64,000 bases of DNA from Tolumonas auensis DSM 9187 (GCF_000023065.1 NC_012691.1:2152501-2216500), one strand, 5' to 3'; counted from the stretch's first letter, positions 53,060 through 63,310 are shown. The notes: generated by a model not told the origin, from the sequence alone. Translations and numbers: made by a program.

Positions 53060-53383
53060 TTAAACGGTGAAACTTTCACCACACCCACAGGCGTCTTTTA
53101 CATTCGGGTTGTTGAACTTGAAGCCTTCATTCAGGCCTTCTTTAACAAAGTCCAGCTCAGTGCCATCAAGATAGGACAGACTTTTAGCGTCAATAATCAC
53201 TTTAACGCCTTTATCGTCAAATACCTGATCTTCTTCATGCACCTCATCTACGAATTCGAGGACATAGGCCATACCGGAACAGCCAGATGTTTTAACGCCA
53301 AGCCGTAATCCCACACCTTTACCACGATTAGTGAGAAAGCGTTTTACGCGTTCTGCAGCTGAGTCCGATAATGTAATAGCCAT
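53060..53383 (-). CDS. iscA: A-type Fe-S carrier IscA
   Basis: 107-residue A-type scaffold/carrier that delivers clusters to apo-proteins. The three cluster-binding cysteines lie in [11 protein letters not shown] and the C-terminal CGCGESFTV. The N-terminus [21 protein letters not shown] is typical. It follows iscU by 25 bases. Confidence 0.95.
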   Translation of the reverse strand: MAITLSDSAAERVKRFLTNRGKGVGLRLGVKTSGCSGMAYVLEFVDEVHEEDQVFDDKGVKVIIDAKSLSYLDGTELDFVKEGLNEGFKFNNPNVKDACGCGESFTV

Positions 53384-53408
53384 ATGTCCCTACCTTACTA
53401 AACTAAAC

Positions 53409-53795
53409 TTAATTCAAACCTTTTTTATGCTTGTAATCAGCAATCGCTGCTTTGATAGCATCTTCAGCCAGAATAGAACAGTGAATTTTCACCGGCGGCA
53501 AAGCCAGCTCTTCAGCAATATCAGTGTTCTTGATGGCCGCAGCTTCTTCCAGCGTCTTACCTTTTACCCATTCGGTAACCAGTGAGCTGGAAGCAATCGC
53601 AGAACCACAACCATACGTTTTAAATTTGGCATCTTCAATCACGCCATCTTCATTCACTTTTAACTGTAACTTCATAACGTCACCACAGGCCGGAGCACCG
53701 ACCATGCCAGTTGCAACGCTTGGGTCATCCTTATCGAAGGAACCAACATTGCGCGGGTGTTCGTAGTGATCAATAACTTTTTCACTGTAAGCCAT
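53409..53795 (-). CDS. iscU: Fe-S cluster scaffold IscU
   Basis: 128-residue scaffold on which clusters are assembled. The three conserved cysteines occur in APACGDVMKL, YGCGSAIASSS and KIHCSILAEDA, and the HscA-recognition motif LPPVK precedes the last. It is 18 bases after iscS, with E. coli IscU-like length (128). Confidence 0.96.
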   Translation of the reverse strand: MAYSEKVIDHYEHPRNVGSFDKDDPSVATGMVGAPACGDVMKLQLKVNEDGVIEDAKFKTYGCGSAIASSSLVTEWVKGKTLEEAAAIKNTDIAEELALPPVKIHCSILAEDAIKAAIADYKHKKGLN

Positions 53796-53813
53796 AATAT
53801 ATTCCCCTAACTA

Positions 53814-55028
53814 TCAGTGACTAACCCACTCGACCTTGCTGAGGTCAATCCCTTCTTTATACATGTCCCACAACGGTGACAGATCACGTAATTTACCGAT
53901 GGAATCACGGATCAGACCAATTGCGTAATCAATTTCTTCTGCTGTCGTGAAACGACCGATACTGAAACGAATCGAGCTGTGCGCCAGTTCATCGTTCAGG
54001 CCTAATGCACGCAGTACATAGGAAGGCTCCAGACTGGCAGAGGTACAAGCTGAACCGGATGAAACCGCCAGATCTTTCAGCGCCATCATCAGTGACTCAC
54101 CTTCCACATATGCGAAGCTGATATTCAGGTTGCCGGCGACACGGTGTTCTGTTGAGCCGTTAACAAACACTTGTTCAATATCTTTCAGGCCATCGTACAG
54201 ACGGTCACGCAGGGCTTTGATGCGAACATTTTCTTCCGCCATTTCAGCTTTTGCGATACGGAATGCTTCACCCATACCCACAATCTGATGCGTCGGCAGT
54301 GTACCGGAACGCATACCACGTTCGTGACCGCCACCGTGCATCTGCGCTTCCAGACGCACACGTGGTTTACGACGTACATACAGAGCACCGATCCCTTTCG
54401 GGCCATACACTTTGTGTGCAGACAGAGACAGCAGGTCAATTTTCATCGCATCAACGTCGATTTCAACTTTGCCAGCGCTCTGAGCAGCATCGACGTGGAA
54501 CAGAATTTTACGGGCACGGCATAACTCACCAATAGCCGCCAGATCCTGGATCACACCGATTTCGTTATTCACGTGCATGATGCTAACCAGAATAGTATCC
54601 GGACGCATTGCCGCTTCGATCTGCGGTAAAGTCAGCAAACCGTCTGATTGCGGGTCAAGGTAAGTTACCTCGTAACCTTCAGATTCCAGATGACGGCAGG
54701 TATCCAGTACCGCTTTGTGTTCGGTTTTGCAGGTAATAATGTGCTTACCCTGCTTCACATAGAAATGCGCAGCACCTTTGATTGCCAGGTTATTTGATTC
54801 GGTAGCGCCGGAAGTAAAAACGATTTCGCGGGGATCAGCGCCAATCAAATCAGCAACATGGTTACGCGCTTCATCAACCGCCTCTTCGGCCTGCCAGCCG
54901 AAACGGTGTGAACGGGATGCCGGGTTACCGAAATTGCCGTCGAGTGTTAAACATTGCATCATCTTTTCAGCAGCACGAGGATCGACTGGGCAAGTTGCTG
55001 AATAATCAAGATAAATCGGGAGTTTCAT
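53814..55028 (-). CDS. iscS: Cysteine desulfurase IscS
   Basis: PLP-dependent enzyme that supplies sulfur for clusters and tRNA thiolation. 404 residues; PLP Lys in [13 protein letters not shown], catalytic Cys in [14 protein letters not shown]. The N-terminus [15 protein letters not shown] shows Cys in place of Thr in the usual ATTPVD segment. Two tandem ATG codons lie at 55031 and 55028; GGAG is better spaced from the second, matching E. coli IscS. It follows iscR directly. Confidence 0.96.
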   Translation of the reverse strand: MKLPIYLDYSATCPVDPRAAEKMMQCLTLDGNFGNPASRSHRFGWQAEEAVDEARNHVADLIGADPREIVFTSGATESNNLAIKGAAHFYVKQGKHIITCKTEHKAVLDTCRHLESEGYEVTYLDPQSDGLLTLPQIEAAMRPDTILVSIMHVNNEIGVIQDLAAIGELCRARKILFHVDAAQSAGKVEIDVDAMKIDLLSLSAHKVYGPKGIGALYVRRKPRVRLEAQMHGGGHERGMRSGTLPTHQIVGMGEAFRIAKAEMAEENVRIKALRDRLYDGLKDIEQVFVNGSTEHRVAGNLNISFAYVEGESLMMALKDLAVSSGSACTSASLEPSYVLRALGLNDELAHSSIRFSIGRFTTAEEIDYAIGLIRDSIGKLRDLSPLWDMYKEGIDLSKVEWVSH

Positions 55029-55031
55029 CAT

Positions 55032-55538
55032 TTACTCCATTAAACTTTCGATAATTGAGTCTGCAGTCATCATTGGTTTACGTTGTGACTGAGCAGCGTT
55101 CTGATGTTTGTTCTGTTGTTCGGCGATGCGTTTCACTTCTGCCTGACGTACGAGTTCACCGAGCGTAATTTCATTCAGGAAATCACTGATCCGGGCACTC
55201 AAATCACGCCATAAAGAATGGGTCAGACATTGCACTCCACCCTGACAGCCGCTTTCGCCGTGACAGCGGGTAGCATCTACCGATTCGTTCACTGCCGCAA
55301 TAATTTTACCGACAGCAATTTGATCAGCATCTGCACCAAGGCGATAACCACCACCGGGACCACGCACACTGGATACCAGTCCATTCTTGCGCAAACGCGC
55401 AAAAAGCTGTTCAAGATAGGAAAGAGAAATTCCCTGTCTTTCAGAAATATCCGCCAAAGGTACCGGCCCCAGCTCAGCATGTAAGGCAACATCCAGCATA
55501 GCTGTTACCGCATAGCGTCCTTTAGAAGTCAGTCTCAT
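55032..55538 (-). CDS. iscR: Fe-S cluster regulator IscR
   Basis: 168-residue Rrf2-family repressor that senses cluster status and controls the isc operon. The HTH (about 1-60, [17 protein letters not shown]) and the cluster ligands in [17 protein letters not shown] (Cys residues and His) are present. I use the ATG at 55538, nine bases after AGGT; E. coli IscR begins with the same [17 protein letters not shown]. It is preceded by a type-1 IscR site (55579-55603). Confidence 0.95.
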   Translation of the reverse strand: MRLTSKGRYAVTAMLDVALHAELGPVPLADISERQGISLSYLEQLFARLRKNGLVSSVRGPGGGYRLGADADQIAVGKIIAAVNESVDATRCHGESGCQGGVQCLTHSLWRDLSARISDFLNEITLGELVRQAEVKRIAEQQNKHQNAAQSQRKPMMTADSIIESLME

Positions 55539-55578
55539 GGCTTGCATACCTGTCCGTTTATGATAGGCTCATGCTGTC

Positions 55579-55603
55579 ATGTCCTACTTTTTCAGTCAAG
55601 TAT
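55579..55603 (-). promoter_or_regulatory. IscR type-1 binding site and iscR promoter
   Basis: 25-base element on the minus strand, ATACTTGACTG then AAAAAGTAGGACAT, which fits the type-1 IscR consensus (ATASYYGACTRwwwYAGTCRRSTAT) at most positions. It includes a TTGACT -35 hexamer (55594-55599), as in the E. coli iscR promoter. It lies 41-65 bases upstream of the iscR start. Binding represses the operon when [2Fe-2S]-IscR is abundant, by analogy. Confidence 0.65.
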
Positions 55604-55620
55604 TATTCCTACTAAAACGC

Positions 55621-56352
55621 TCAACTATTACGCGATGATTTCTGTACCGAAGTAAGAATACCCCGCAAAATATTCAGCTCGTTATTATCCGGTCGTAAAC
55701 GGGTGAACATCCGGCGTAGCCGCATCATCACATGTCCCGGATGATCGGAGTGCAGAAACTGAGTCTGGCGTAATGTCTCTTCCAGATGGGTATAAAACAG
55801 TTCCATAGATGCCTGTGGCGGATACTCATTTTCATCTGCCGGGGATACAACGGTTTCCTGTTGTGCCAGCCAGGACATTCTGATCTCGTAACAAAGCGTC
55901 TGCACTGCCATCGCCACATTTAACGAACTGTATTCCGGATTAGCCGGAATATTGACGTGATAGTGACATTGCTGCAGCTCTTCATTCGTTAGCCCGGTAC
56001 GCTCACGGCCAAATACCAGAGCGACCGTTTTATTCAATGCACCATCCGCCAGTTGCTGACCTGCCTGACGCGGATCAAGCATAGGCCAGGCCAATGTTCT
56101 GGAACGGGCACTGGCACCAATCACCAGTGAACAATCAGATATCGCCTCAGCCAGCGTCGGTACAATGCGCAGATTAGCCAGAATATCGTTGGCACCCGCT
56201 GCCAGTGCGGTCGATTTCTCATCGGGCGGCTGAACCGGATCAACCAGTACCAGCTGTGATAACCCCATGGTTTTCATCGCCCGGGCAGCAGAACCGATGT
56301 TACCGGTGTGAGAGGTGTTAACCAGGATAATTCGTATATTTTCCAGCATCAT
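55621..56352 (-). CDS. trmJ: tRNA (cytidine/uridine-32-2'-O)-methyltransferase TrmJ
   Basis: 243-residue SPOUT-family RNA methyltransferase modifying position 32 of tRNAs. The motifs [43 protein letters not shown] and [15 protein letters not shown] are standard. It lies upstream of iscR on the same strand, the usual gene order, with an iscR promoter between. No oddities. Confidence 0.95.
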   Translation of the reverse strand: MMLENIRIILVNTSHTGNIGSAARAMKTMGLSQLVLVDPVQPPDEKSTALAAGANDILANLRIVPTLAEAISDCSLVIGASARSRTLAWPMLDPRQAGQQLADGALNKTVALVFGRERTGLTNEELQQCHYHVNIPANPEYSSLNVAMAVQTLCYEIRMSWLAQQETVVSPADENEYPPQASMELFYTHLEETLRQTQFLHSDHPGHVMMRLRRMFTRLRPDNNELNILRGILTSVQKSSRNS

Positions 56353-56392
56353 GACTACCTGTTATGCCTTGTCTGTCCGCATGCTAACATAA

Positions 56393-56917
56393 TCAGATGG
56401 TGGCAGCGCGCTCTCCGGCTATCTCAGGTATCTGAATACCCCTCTGAACAAACAGAGCCAGATCATTCAGTGCCAATCGGATAATTTTTGGCAATTCATC
56501 CAGATCCAGGCTGTCGATCAGGTTCTTAACTTCCAGCCCCAGTTCTGTGTCGCCTTCAATACGCAGACGGCGCTGAAAAAAGAGACTGTCCGGATCTTCT
56601 TTACGTCCGGCAATCAGGATCAAATCATTCAGCCCGGCAGCAAAACTTACATCGCAGGTGTCATTTTGCTCCAATACACGGAGCTGCCCTTGTTGTAACG
56701 TAATAAAACAACTCAGTTGCAGATCATCCACAGACACTTTCAGAAAGCGTTCTTCCAGAAAATCAAAATCACCGTCGGTCAGCGCTTCTTTAAAAATGCG
56801 TTGCAGGATAAAAACCATGACAGATTTTTTAGCAGAGAACGGGATCAGCGAAACCGGCAGACGCAATAACTGCGGCATCTGCATTACCAGTTTGTGATGT
56901 AAATTTTTCAGCAACAT
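56393..56917 (-). CDS. ubiT: O2-independent ubiquinone biosynthesis accessory protein UbiT
   Basis: 174-residue SCP2-domain lipid-binding protein (YhbT). It is thought to bind hydrophobic ubiquinone intermediates for the UbiU-UbiV hydroxylase under anaerobic conditions. The conserved SCP2 region covers most of the protein (RLRIEGDTELGLEVKNLIDSLDLDEL). The ATG at 56917 has AGGAG six bases upstream; upstream in-frame codons give a non-conserved extension. It is divergent from ubiU, 177 bases apart, the same arrangement as yhbT/yhbUV in E. coli. Confidence 0.9.
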   Translation of the reverse strand: MLLKNLHHKLVMQMPQLLRLPVSLIPFSAKKSVMVFILQRIFKEALTDGDFDFLEERFLKVSVDDLQLSCFITLQQGQLRVLEQNDTCDVSFAAGLNDLILIAGRKEDPDSLFFQRRLRIEGDTELGLEVKNLIDSLDLDELPKIIRLALNDLALFVQRGIQIPEIAGERAATI

Positions 56918-57094
56918 AAAGGCTCCTTTAACCAATGCGGGGCATCTAATCACAGCAAACATGCCAACATCCTGCCCCATATCAAACTTAAGCGAAATTG
57001 TCAGAATTGAGACAGAGTGAATATGGGGTCAGGTCAAAAAGTCATATCGTCTGAATGTTTACAATGGCGGGATTCTCATCATAAGAGTGAAACC

Positions 57095-58090
57095 ATGGAG
57101 CTATTGTGTCCGGCAGGAAATTTACCTGCTCTCAAGACAGCCATTGATAATGGCGCTGATGCGGTTTATATCGGCTTTAAAGATGATACTAACGCCCGCC
57201 ACTTTGCCGGGCTGAATTTTGATGACAAAAAACTGCAACGTGCGGTGGAATATGTCCACCAGCATCAGCGGAAATTACATGTCGCCATCAATACCTTTGC
57301 CCATCCGGGTAGCTCTCAGCGCTGGCAAGCCGCCGTTGATCGGGCGGTTGATCTTGGTGCTGATGCGCTGATCATTGCTGATATTGCAGTGCTCGATTAT
57401 ACCCACCAGCATTATCCGGAGCAGGAGATCCACCTCTCCGTGCAGGCTTCTGCAACTAACGGTGCCGCCGTCCGCTTTTATAAAGAAAACTTCAATATCC
57501 AGCGTGTCGTTCTGCCCCGAGTCCTATCCATGCATCAGGTCAGACAACTGTCACGTGAAACGGATGTGCCGCTGGAGGTTTTCGCATTTGGCAGCTTATG
57601 CATTATGGCTGAAGGCCGCTGCTACCTTTCATCTTATCTGACCGGTGAAAGCCCGAATACCGTTGGCGCCTGTTCGCCGGCTAAATATGTACGCTGGGAA
57701 GAAACAGCGAACGGGCTGGAATCACGTCTGAATGGCGTACTGATTGATCGCTATAAACAAGGTGAAAATGCCGGCTACCCGACTTTGTGCAAAGGACGTT
57801 ATGCCGTCGAGGGTAACACCTACCACACACTGGAAGAGCCAACCAGCCTCAATACCTTGTCATTACTGCCTGAATTATTTGAAACCGGCGTTACCTCTGT
57901 AAAAATTGAGGGACGTCAGCGCAGCCCGGCCTATGTTGAACAAGTCACCAAAGTCTGGCGAGCCGCGATTGATGCCTACAAGAAAAATCCGGCGCAATAT
58001 CAGGTCAGCACAGAGTGGGATAAACAGTTAGCGGCTGTTTCCGAAGGTAGTCAGACCACCCTGGGTGCTTATCACCGGAAGTGGCAATAA
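57095..58090 (+). CDS. ubiU: UbiU, O2-independent ubiquinone hydroxylation factor (U32 family)
   Basis: 331 residues, identical in length to E. coli UbiU (YhbU). U32-family TIM barrel with Cys residues for a [4Fe-4S] cluster (including FGSLCIMAEGRCYLSSYLTGESPNTVGAC). It acts with UbiV in O2-independent ring hydroxylation of ubiquinone precursors. I use ATG 57095; an in-frame start at 57017 is not conserved. It is followed nine bases later by ubiV. Confidence 0.92.
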   Translation: MELLCPAGNLPALKTAIDNGADAVYIGFKDDTNARHFAGLNFDDKKLQRAVEYVHQHQRKLHVAINTFAHPGSSQRWQAAVDRAVDLGADALIIADIAVLDYTHQHYPEQEIHLSVQASATNGAAVRFYKENFNIQRVVLPRVLSMHQVRQLSRETDVPLEVFAFGSLCIMAEGRCYLSSYLTGESPNTVGACSPAKYVRWEETANGLESRLNGVLIDRYKQGENAGYPTLCKGRYAVEGNTYHTLEEPTSLNTLSLLPELFETGVTSVKIEGRQRSPAYVEQVTKVWRAAIDAYKKNPAQYQVSTEWDKQLAAVSEGSQTTLGAYHRKWQ

Positions 58091-58099
58091 GGAGTTAAC

Positions 58100-58969
58100 A
58101 TGCATTTTTCTCTTGGCCCTCTGCTTTATTACTGGCCAAAAACAGATGTTGAAGCCTTCTATCAGCAAGCCAGCCAAAGTGTGGCGACTGATATTTATTT
58201 AGGTGAAACCGTCTGCAGCAAACGCCGTGAAATGAAATTAACCGACTGGATGGATCTGGCTCGTGAGCTGCAGAACACCGGAAAGCGCGTGATTCTTTCG
58301 ACATTAGCGTTAATTCAAAGCCCGTCAGAGCTTAAAGAGATGCAACGCTGGATCGAGAACGGCAGTTGTATGGTCGAGGCCAATGATCTCGGCGCGGTAC
58401 AACTGGCTTATGAGCAGAAAGTTCCGTTTGTATGCGGCCCGGCTATCAATTGTTACAACGCTGACGTGATCGCGCTGCTGCTGAAAAAAGGCATGCAACG
58501 CTGGACCATGCCGGTAGAACTTTCCCGTGACTGGCTGACTGAATTACTGCAGGAATGCACTGAGCGCGGTTTACGCGATCAGTTTGAGGTCGAAGTGTTT
58601 GCCTATGGTCATATGCCACTGGCTTATTCCGCCCGTTGTTTTACCGCACGGGCACTGGACCGGGCTAAAGATGATTGCCAGCTGGCCTGTCTGCAATACC
58701 CGCAGGGGCTCACCGCTGACAGTCAGGAAGGCGAACAGGTTTTTGTCCTGAATGGCATTCAAACCCAATCCGGTCATTGCTACAACCTGATCAACCAGTT
58801 ACCCGAGATGGAAGGTCTGGTTGATATTGTCCGGCTCAGTCCGGAAAAAGAGACACTGTCCTGGCTCGATAAATTCCAGACTCAGCTACAGAATCCAATC
58901 CATCATCCGCTACCAGCCAGAGAATGTAACGGGTACTGGCAACAAGTGGCTGGCATGCAGCTTTGCTAA
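58100..58969 (+). CDS. ubiV: UbiV, O2-independent ubiquinone hydroxylation factor (U32 family)
   Basis: 289 residues (E. coli YhbV about 292-298). U32-type barrel; the cluster-binding cysteines lie in YSARCFTARALDRAKDDCQLACLQYPQG. It forms a heterodimer with UbiU. AAGGAG lies just before its start. The ubiT-ubiUV set gives ubiquinone without O2, which agrees with PFOR and the hemerythrin sensor in the same window. Confidence 0.92.
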   Translation: MHFSLGPLLYYWPKTDVEAFYQQASQSVATDIYLGETVCSKRREMKLTDWMDLARELQNTGKRVILSTLALIQSPSELKEMQRWIENGSCMVEANDLGAVQLAYEQKVPFVCGPAINCYNADVIALLLKKGMQRWTMPVELSRDWLTELLQECTERGLRDQFEVEVFAYGHMPLAYSARCFTARALDRAKDDCQLACLQYPQGLTADSQEGEQVFVLNGIQTQSGHCYNLINQLPEMEGLVDIVRLSPEKETLSWLDKFQTQLQNPIHHPLPARECNGYWQQVAGMQLC

Positions 58970-59002
58970 TGGTGACTGATTGTTAATTCTGAGTGCACCA
59001 AT

Positions 59003-59033
59003 AAGAAAGGCATCCATCGGATGCCTTTCTTTT
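59003..59033. terminator. Bidirectional terminator between ubiV and nlpI
   Basis: Thirteen-base stem AAGAAAGGCATCC with GGATGCCTTTCTT and a three-base loop, followed by T's on the plus strand and preceded by AAGAAA. It ends ubiUV and nlpI transcripts arriving from both sides. Confidence 0.8.
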
Positions 59034-59050
59034 AAACCAGTTCACATCTG

Positions 59051-59983
59051 TTATTCGGCTTCAAAATCGAGTTCTTCCGGATAACTGTTTGGTGCCTGAT
59101 TAGCCAGTTGTAACTCAAGCAATGCATAGCGATGTTCTATAAAATCAAACACATTGTTTGCCAACGATAACTTGAAGTACGCATCCGCTGCATCGGTATT
59201 ACCCTGTAACTGCGATAATTTTGCCAGATAGAAATAAGCTTCACACAGATGTTCAGCTAACTGGCGGTTACTGTCCGTACTGTCGGCAATACGACGGATG
59301 AATTCGGCAGGATCCTGCTTACCGGTATAGACCTTAACGATATTCCAGCCCCATTCGTCACTACGATGCTCATCATATCGTTTGACCAGCGACTGCATCG
59401 CCTTATTACGATCCAGCTGTGCTTCAGTCAGGAACAACCATAGCGCGCGATAAGGATCGTCTGGTTTACGCTGCTGGAACACTTCCATATCTTTAATAGC
59501 AAGTTCGGGACGATGCGCATAATACAGCGCGATACCACGGTTCAGATAGGCGTAATCATACCCAGGAGCCAGCTCCAGTGCAGAATCAAATGCATCGTAT
59601 GCATTATCAAAATCCTGCTGCTGTGTCAGATATACCCCGATAAAATTATACGCTTCGGCAAAATCAGGCTTTTCCCGTAATGCCCGGGAAAAATCAATCC
59701 GCGCCATGGTGCGCAAACCAACTTTATCAAACATCATCCCGCGCTCATAAAAAAGTGCAGCACGCTGGTCACTGTTCAGATCATTGGTCGCCAGTAACTG
59801 ACCTAAACGCGCCAATGCCAGTTCATTCTGATAGGTCACCTGTAAAGGTGTTGCCAGAACAACTGAGGGGGGCTGCATATTTTTTGCATTTGCGGATAAC
59901 ACATCGCTGTGACTGCTACATCCTGCCAGAGCACATACAATGAAGACGCAACTCAGGCGTCCTAACTGATTCCATAATTCCAA
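59051..59983 (-). CDS. nlpI: Lipoprotein NlpI (TPR protein)
   Basis: 310-residue outer-membrane lipoprotein with tetratricopeptide repeats; in E. coli it acts as adaptor for peptidoglycan endopeptidases and Prc. The lipobox is ALAGC in the signal peptide, and TPR helices are evident (FAEAYNFIGVYLTQQQDFDNAYDAFDSALELAPGYDYAYLNRGIALYY, in repeats). No ATG is available in frame before the lipobox. I choose the TTG at 59983, with GGAG six bases upstream; another TTG at 59989 sits directly on the box. It does not follow pnp as in Enterobacteria. Confidence 0.88.
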   Translation of the reverse strand: MELWNQLGRLSCVFIVCALAGCSSHSDVLSANAKNMQPPSVVLATPLQVTYQNELALARLGQLLATNDLNSDQRAALFYERGMMFDKVGLRTMARIDFSRALREKPDFAEAYNFIGVYLTQQQDFDNAYDAFDSALELAPGYDYAYLNRGIALYYAHRPELAIKDMEVFQQRKPDDPYRALWLFLTEAQLDRNKAMQSLVKRYDEHRSDEWGWNIVKVYTGKQDPAEFIRRIADSTDSNRQLAEHLCEAYFYLAKLSQLQGNTDAADAYFKLSLANNVFDFIEHRYALLELQLANQAPNSYPEELDFEAE

Positions 59984-60072
59984 CGACAACTCCAGACCTG
60001 CTCGGCTTGATATTTTAATGTTATGCCTGTATAGCTACTTTGTCATGCGATCTTATTGATAAATCCAGAGTT

Positions 60073-60447
60073 TCAGAAGTCTTCCTCAACAGGATATCCG
60101 GCATCCTTCCAGCCACGGTAACCGCCATCCATACTGATGACATCGCGGTAGCCCATTTGCTGTAAATTATCCGCCGCCAAGACAGAACGAAAACCCCCTC
60201 CGCAATACAGAACTAACGGTGTATCCAGTTCAGGAAAGCTGGTTTCAATATCCCGTTCCAGAATTCCCCGGCCCATATATTGCGCCGAAGGTAAATGGCC
60301 CTTATTCCATTCACTCTCTTCCCGTACATCCAGTAATACAAAAGGACGGCTTTGTTCCATCCAGCGTTTAACCTGATGAACATCGACCTCATCCACCCGC
60401 TGGCGAACTTCATTAACCAGCGCCAAAAAACGCGGATTGTGTTGCAT
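60073..60447 (-). CDS. Rhodanese-domain sulfurtransferase-like protein
   Basis: 124-residue single rhodanese domain with the active-site loop YCGGGFRS (catalytic Cys). Family segments PFVLLDVREESEWNKGHLPSAQYMGRGILE and MDGGYRGWKDAGYPVEEDF are typical. I use the ATG at 60447, six bases after AGGA; two upstream ATG/TTG codons are on the box. It lies next to the secF terminator, so its promoter must overlap this region. The sulfur acceptor is unknown. Confidence 0.85.
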   Translation of the reverse strand: MQHNPRFLALVNEVRQRVDEVDVHQVKRWMEQSRPFVLLDVREESEWNKGHLPSAQYMGRGILERDIETSFPELDTPLVLYCGGGFRSVLAADNLQQMGYRDVISMDGGYRGWKDAGYPVEEDF

Positions 60448-60462
60448 AGTCATTCCTGCCAA

Positions 60463-60490
60463 GAAAAAAGAGCGCTCTGGGCGCTCTTCA
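60463..60490 (-). terminator. Terminator after secF
   Basis: Eight-base stem AAGAGCGC with GCGCTCTT and a loop of five, followed on the minus strand by six Ts. It lies 12 bases beyond the secF stop, ending the tgt-yajC-secDF operon. Confidence 0.75.
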
Positions 60491-60501
60491 AAAATAACAA
60501 A

Positions 60502-61446
60502 TTAGGGTTCGTAACGCTCTTCTTCGCCTTCTTTCTCAACTGTTTTCGGCATCAGATCTTCACGGCTCATCTTCAGATACATTGCCCAGGCACTGGCAAC
60601 ATAGATAGAAGAGTAAGTCCCGAATCCGATACCAATCAGCAGGGCTGTAGAGAAACCGTGGATCATCGGACCGCCCTTCCAGAACAGGGCGATAACAGTG
60701 ATCAGAGTTGTACCCGAAGTGATCAACGTACGGCTCAGCGTTTCAGTCATTGAGATATCAATGATGTTACGCATAGTTTCATTACGGATACGGCGGGCAT
60801 TTTCACGAACACGGTCAAAGACCACGATGGTATCGTTCAGTGAGTAACCTACCACGGTCAGCACCGCAGCCAGTACGTTCAGATCAAACTCCATTTGTGT
60901 CCATGAGAACACCGCCAGTGTGATCAAAATGTCATGCGCCAGCGACAGTACCGCACCAGTAGCCATACGCCATTCAAATCGCAATGCCACATAGACCAGA
61001 ATACAGCCCAGAGCGGCCAGAATGGCCAGGAAGCCCTGATTTGCCAGTTCTTCACCCACAGACGGACCGACATATTCGATACGGCTCAAATTCACACTAC
61101 TGTCGATCTCAGAGGCACCTTTCTGAACTCCATCAGTAATTTTCTGCTGCGTCAGTTCACCTTTAGGCGCAATACGGATCACGACATCTTTGGTAGAACC
61201 GTAATACTGTACCACTGCACCTTCAAGCCCCTGCTTATTCAGCGCAGAACGAACCACATCCAAATCTGCCGGTTTACTGAATTTAAGTTCAGCAATGGTG
61301 CCGCCGGTAAAGTCCAGTCCCCAGTTAAATCCTTTGGTTGCAATCGTAAAAATCGACAACAAAATCAGGATGCAGGAGAAAATAGTAGACGGTAACGCCA
61401 ATCGCATAAAAGGAATGGTGTGTCCCGGTTTTAACAGCTGAAACAT
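60502..61446 (-). CDS. secF: Protein translocase subunit SecF
   Basis: 314-residue inner-membrane RND-type protein that, with SecD, uses the proton gradient to help pull exported proteins across the membrane. About six membrane segments; motifs GLDFTGGTIAEL and the DRVRENARRI loop in TM4-5. The ATG at 61446 begins the conserved MFQLLKPGHTIPFM; upstream in-frame codons overlap secD. It starts 10 bases after secD. Confidence 0.95.
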   Translation of the reverse strand: MFQLLKPGHTIPFMRLALPSTIFSCILILLSIFTIATKGFNWGLDFTGGTIAELKFSKPADLDVVRSALNKQGLEGAVVQYYGSTKDVVIRIAPKGELTQQKITDGVQKGASEIDSSVNLSRIEYVGPSVGEELANQGFLAILAALGCILVYVALRFEWRMATGAVLSLAHDILITLAVFSWTQMEFDLNVLAAVLTVVGYSLNDTIVVFDRVRENARRIRNETMRNIIDISMTETLSRTLITSGTTLITVIALFWKGGPMIHGFSTALLIGIGFGTYSSIYVASAWAMYLKMSREDLMPKTVEKEGEEERYEP

Positions 61447-61456
61447 GACTATCCCC

Positions 61457-63310
61457 TTAGATCGACAGGTCTTTGACTTTCCGACCGCCCCAGATGAGGT
61501 TAACGATCGCACGACTGCCGGTAATGGCGGTGAACATTGAGCATAAAATACCAATCATCAGTACCAGCGCAAAACCACGAACCGGACCTGTACCCACAGC
61601 GAACAGAATCAATGCGGTGATAAAGGTAGTGATGTTTGAGTCAGCGATAGTGGCAAACGCACGCTCATAGCCAAGGTGTATAGCTTGCTGCACACCACGC
61701 CCCGCTCTGAGTTCTTCACGGATACGTTCATATATCAATACGTTAGCATCAACAGCCATACCCAGTGTCAATACGATACCCGCAATACCAGGGAGGGTCA
61801 TCGTCGCGCCCGGGATCATCGACATCACCCCGATCATGAGCACCACGTTAAACATCAACGCGATGTTAGCCACCACACCGAACAGCTTGTAATAAATGGC
61901 CATGAAGATAACCAGGATCAGCGTACCCATACCCAGAGCAGACAGACCGCTATCGATATTTGCCTGACCCATGCTCGGACCAATCGTCCGTTCTTCCACG
62001 ATCTGAATCGGCGCGGTCAATGCACCGGAACGCAGTAACAGTGACAGGTTATGCGCTTCCTGTGTGGTATCAATACCGGTGATACGGAAATCACTGCCCA
62101 GACGGGACTGGATAGTCGCAACGTTAATTACTTCCTCATGTTTTTCGATACGACGCTTACCATCAGCGCCCGGTTCACCAACCGGTTTGTATTCGATAAA
62201 CACAGAAGCCATCGCTTTACCGATACTGTCTTTGGTTGCGGTAGACATACGGTTACCGCCAACGCCATCCAGCTTGATACTAACCTGAGGACGACCATAC
62301 TCATCCGCACTGGATGAAGAACCCGTAATGTGATCACCGGTCAGGATAATACGTTTCTGTAATACTACCGGACGGCCGTTACGGTCATAAAACAGTTCAG
62401 AGTTAGGAGGAACCTGACCGTTCATCGCTGCAGCAGCATCCGCATTTTCATCAACCAGACGGAATTCCAGTGTTGCAGTCGCGCCCAGAATTTCTTTCGC
62501 GCGCGCTGTATCCTGAATACCTGGCAGTTCAACGACAATACGGGCTGTACCCTGACGCTGAACCAGTGGTTCGGCCACACCCAGTTCATTTACACGATTA
62601 CGGATAATGGTGATGTTCTGTTCCAGCGCATCTTCCGTCACTGATTTCTGTTTTGCTTCGGACATAGAAGCTTTAACCCAGAACTGGCCTTTATCTTCAT
62701 AGTCAGTGAGCGTTAAATCAATATGACGTTTACGCAGATGTGCCAGACCTTTCTGCTGGGTATCGCTGTCACGGAAAGCAACAACCACATCGCCAGCAGC
62801 ACGACGCACGCCAGCATAGCGAATACCGTCTTCACGCAGTGAAGTGCGGAAATCCTGCACTAGCTGTTCCTGTGCTTTATTGATGGCCTCGTCCATGTCC
62901 ACTTCCATCAGGAAGTGCACACCACCACGCAAATCAAGACCCAGCTTCAGCGGGCTTGCGCCAATTGAAGTCAGCCATTCCGGCGTTGCGGGAGCCAGGT
63001 TCAGCGCGGTAATAAATTTGTCGCCCAGTGCTTGTGTAACCAGCTCTCTGGCTTGCAGCTGATCATCGGTATTATTGAAGCGGACCAGTATCTGATTGTT
63101 TTCTAATACTGCGCTTTTGATGGAGATTTTGGCAGTATCCAGCGATTTTTTTACAGTATCCAGAGTGTCGACTTTTACGTCATGACCACGAATAGCTGAA
63201 ACCTGTAATGCTGGATCTTCGCCATATAAATTAGGTGCGGAATAAAGTGTACCGATGATGACCACGAAGGCCACCATCAGATACTTCCACAGAGGATACC
63301 GGTTTAACAC
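61457..63310 (-). CDS. secD: Protein translocase subunit SecD
   Basis: 617-residue partner of SecF with six membrane segments and a large periplasmic domain (about 40-450). Family motifs [16 protein letters not shown] and [12 protein letters not shown] are seen. It starts with GTG (63310), with GGGAG eight bases upstream; E. coli SecD also begins with GTG and LNRYPLWKY. It is 29 bases after yajC. Confidence 0.96.
   Translation of the reverse strand: MLNRYPLWKYLMVAFVVIIGTLYSAPNLYGEDPALQVSAIRGHDVKVDTLDTVKKSLDTAKISIKSAVLENNQILVRFNNTDDQLQARELVTQALGDKFITALNLAPATPEWLTSIGASPLKLGLDLRGGVHFLMEVDMDEAINKAQEQLVQDFRTSLREDGIRYAGVRRAAGDVVVAFRDSDTQQKGLAHLRKRHIDLTLTDYEDKGQFWVKASMSEAKQKSVTEDALEQNITIIRNRVNELGVAEPLVQRQGTARIVVELPGIQDTARAKEILGATATLEFRLVDENADAAAAMNGQVPPNSELFYDRNGRPVVLQKRIILTGDHITGSSSSADEYGRPQVSIKLDGVGGNRMSTATKDSIGKAMASVFIEYKPVGEPGADGKRRIEKHEEVINVATIQSRLGSDFRITGIDTTQEAHNLSLLLRSGALTAPIQIVEERTIGPSMGQANIDSGLSALGMGTLILVIFMAIYYKLFGVVANIALMFNVVLMIGVMSMIPGATMTLPGIAGIVLTLGMAVDANVLIYERIREELRAGRGVQQAIHLGYERAFATIADSNITTFITALILFAVGTGPVRGFALVLMIGILCSMFTAITGSRAIVNLIWGGRKVKDLSI

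Noticed and set aside
60934-61395. Plus-strand 153-codon frame in secF, and the 135-codon frame at 41979-42386 in cobT
   Set aside because: Antisense to conserved genes with no features of their own.
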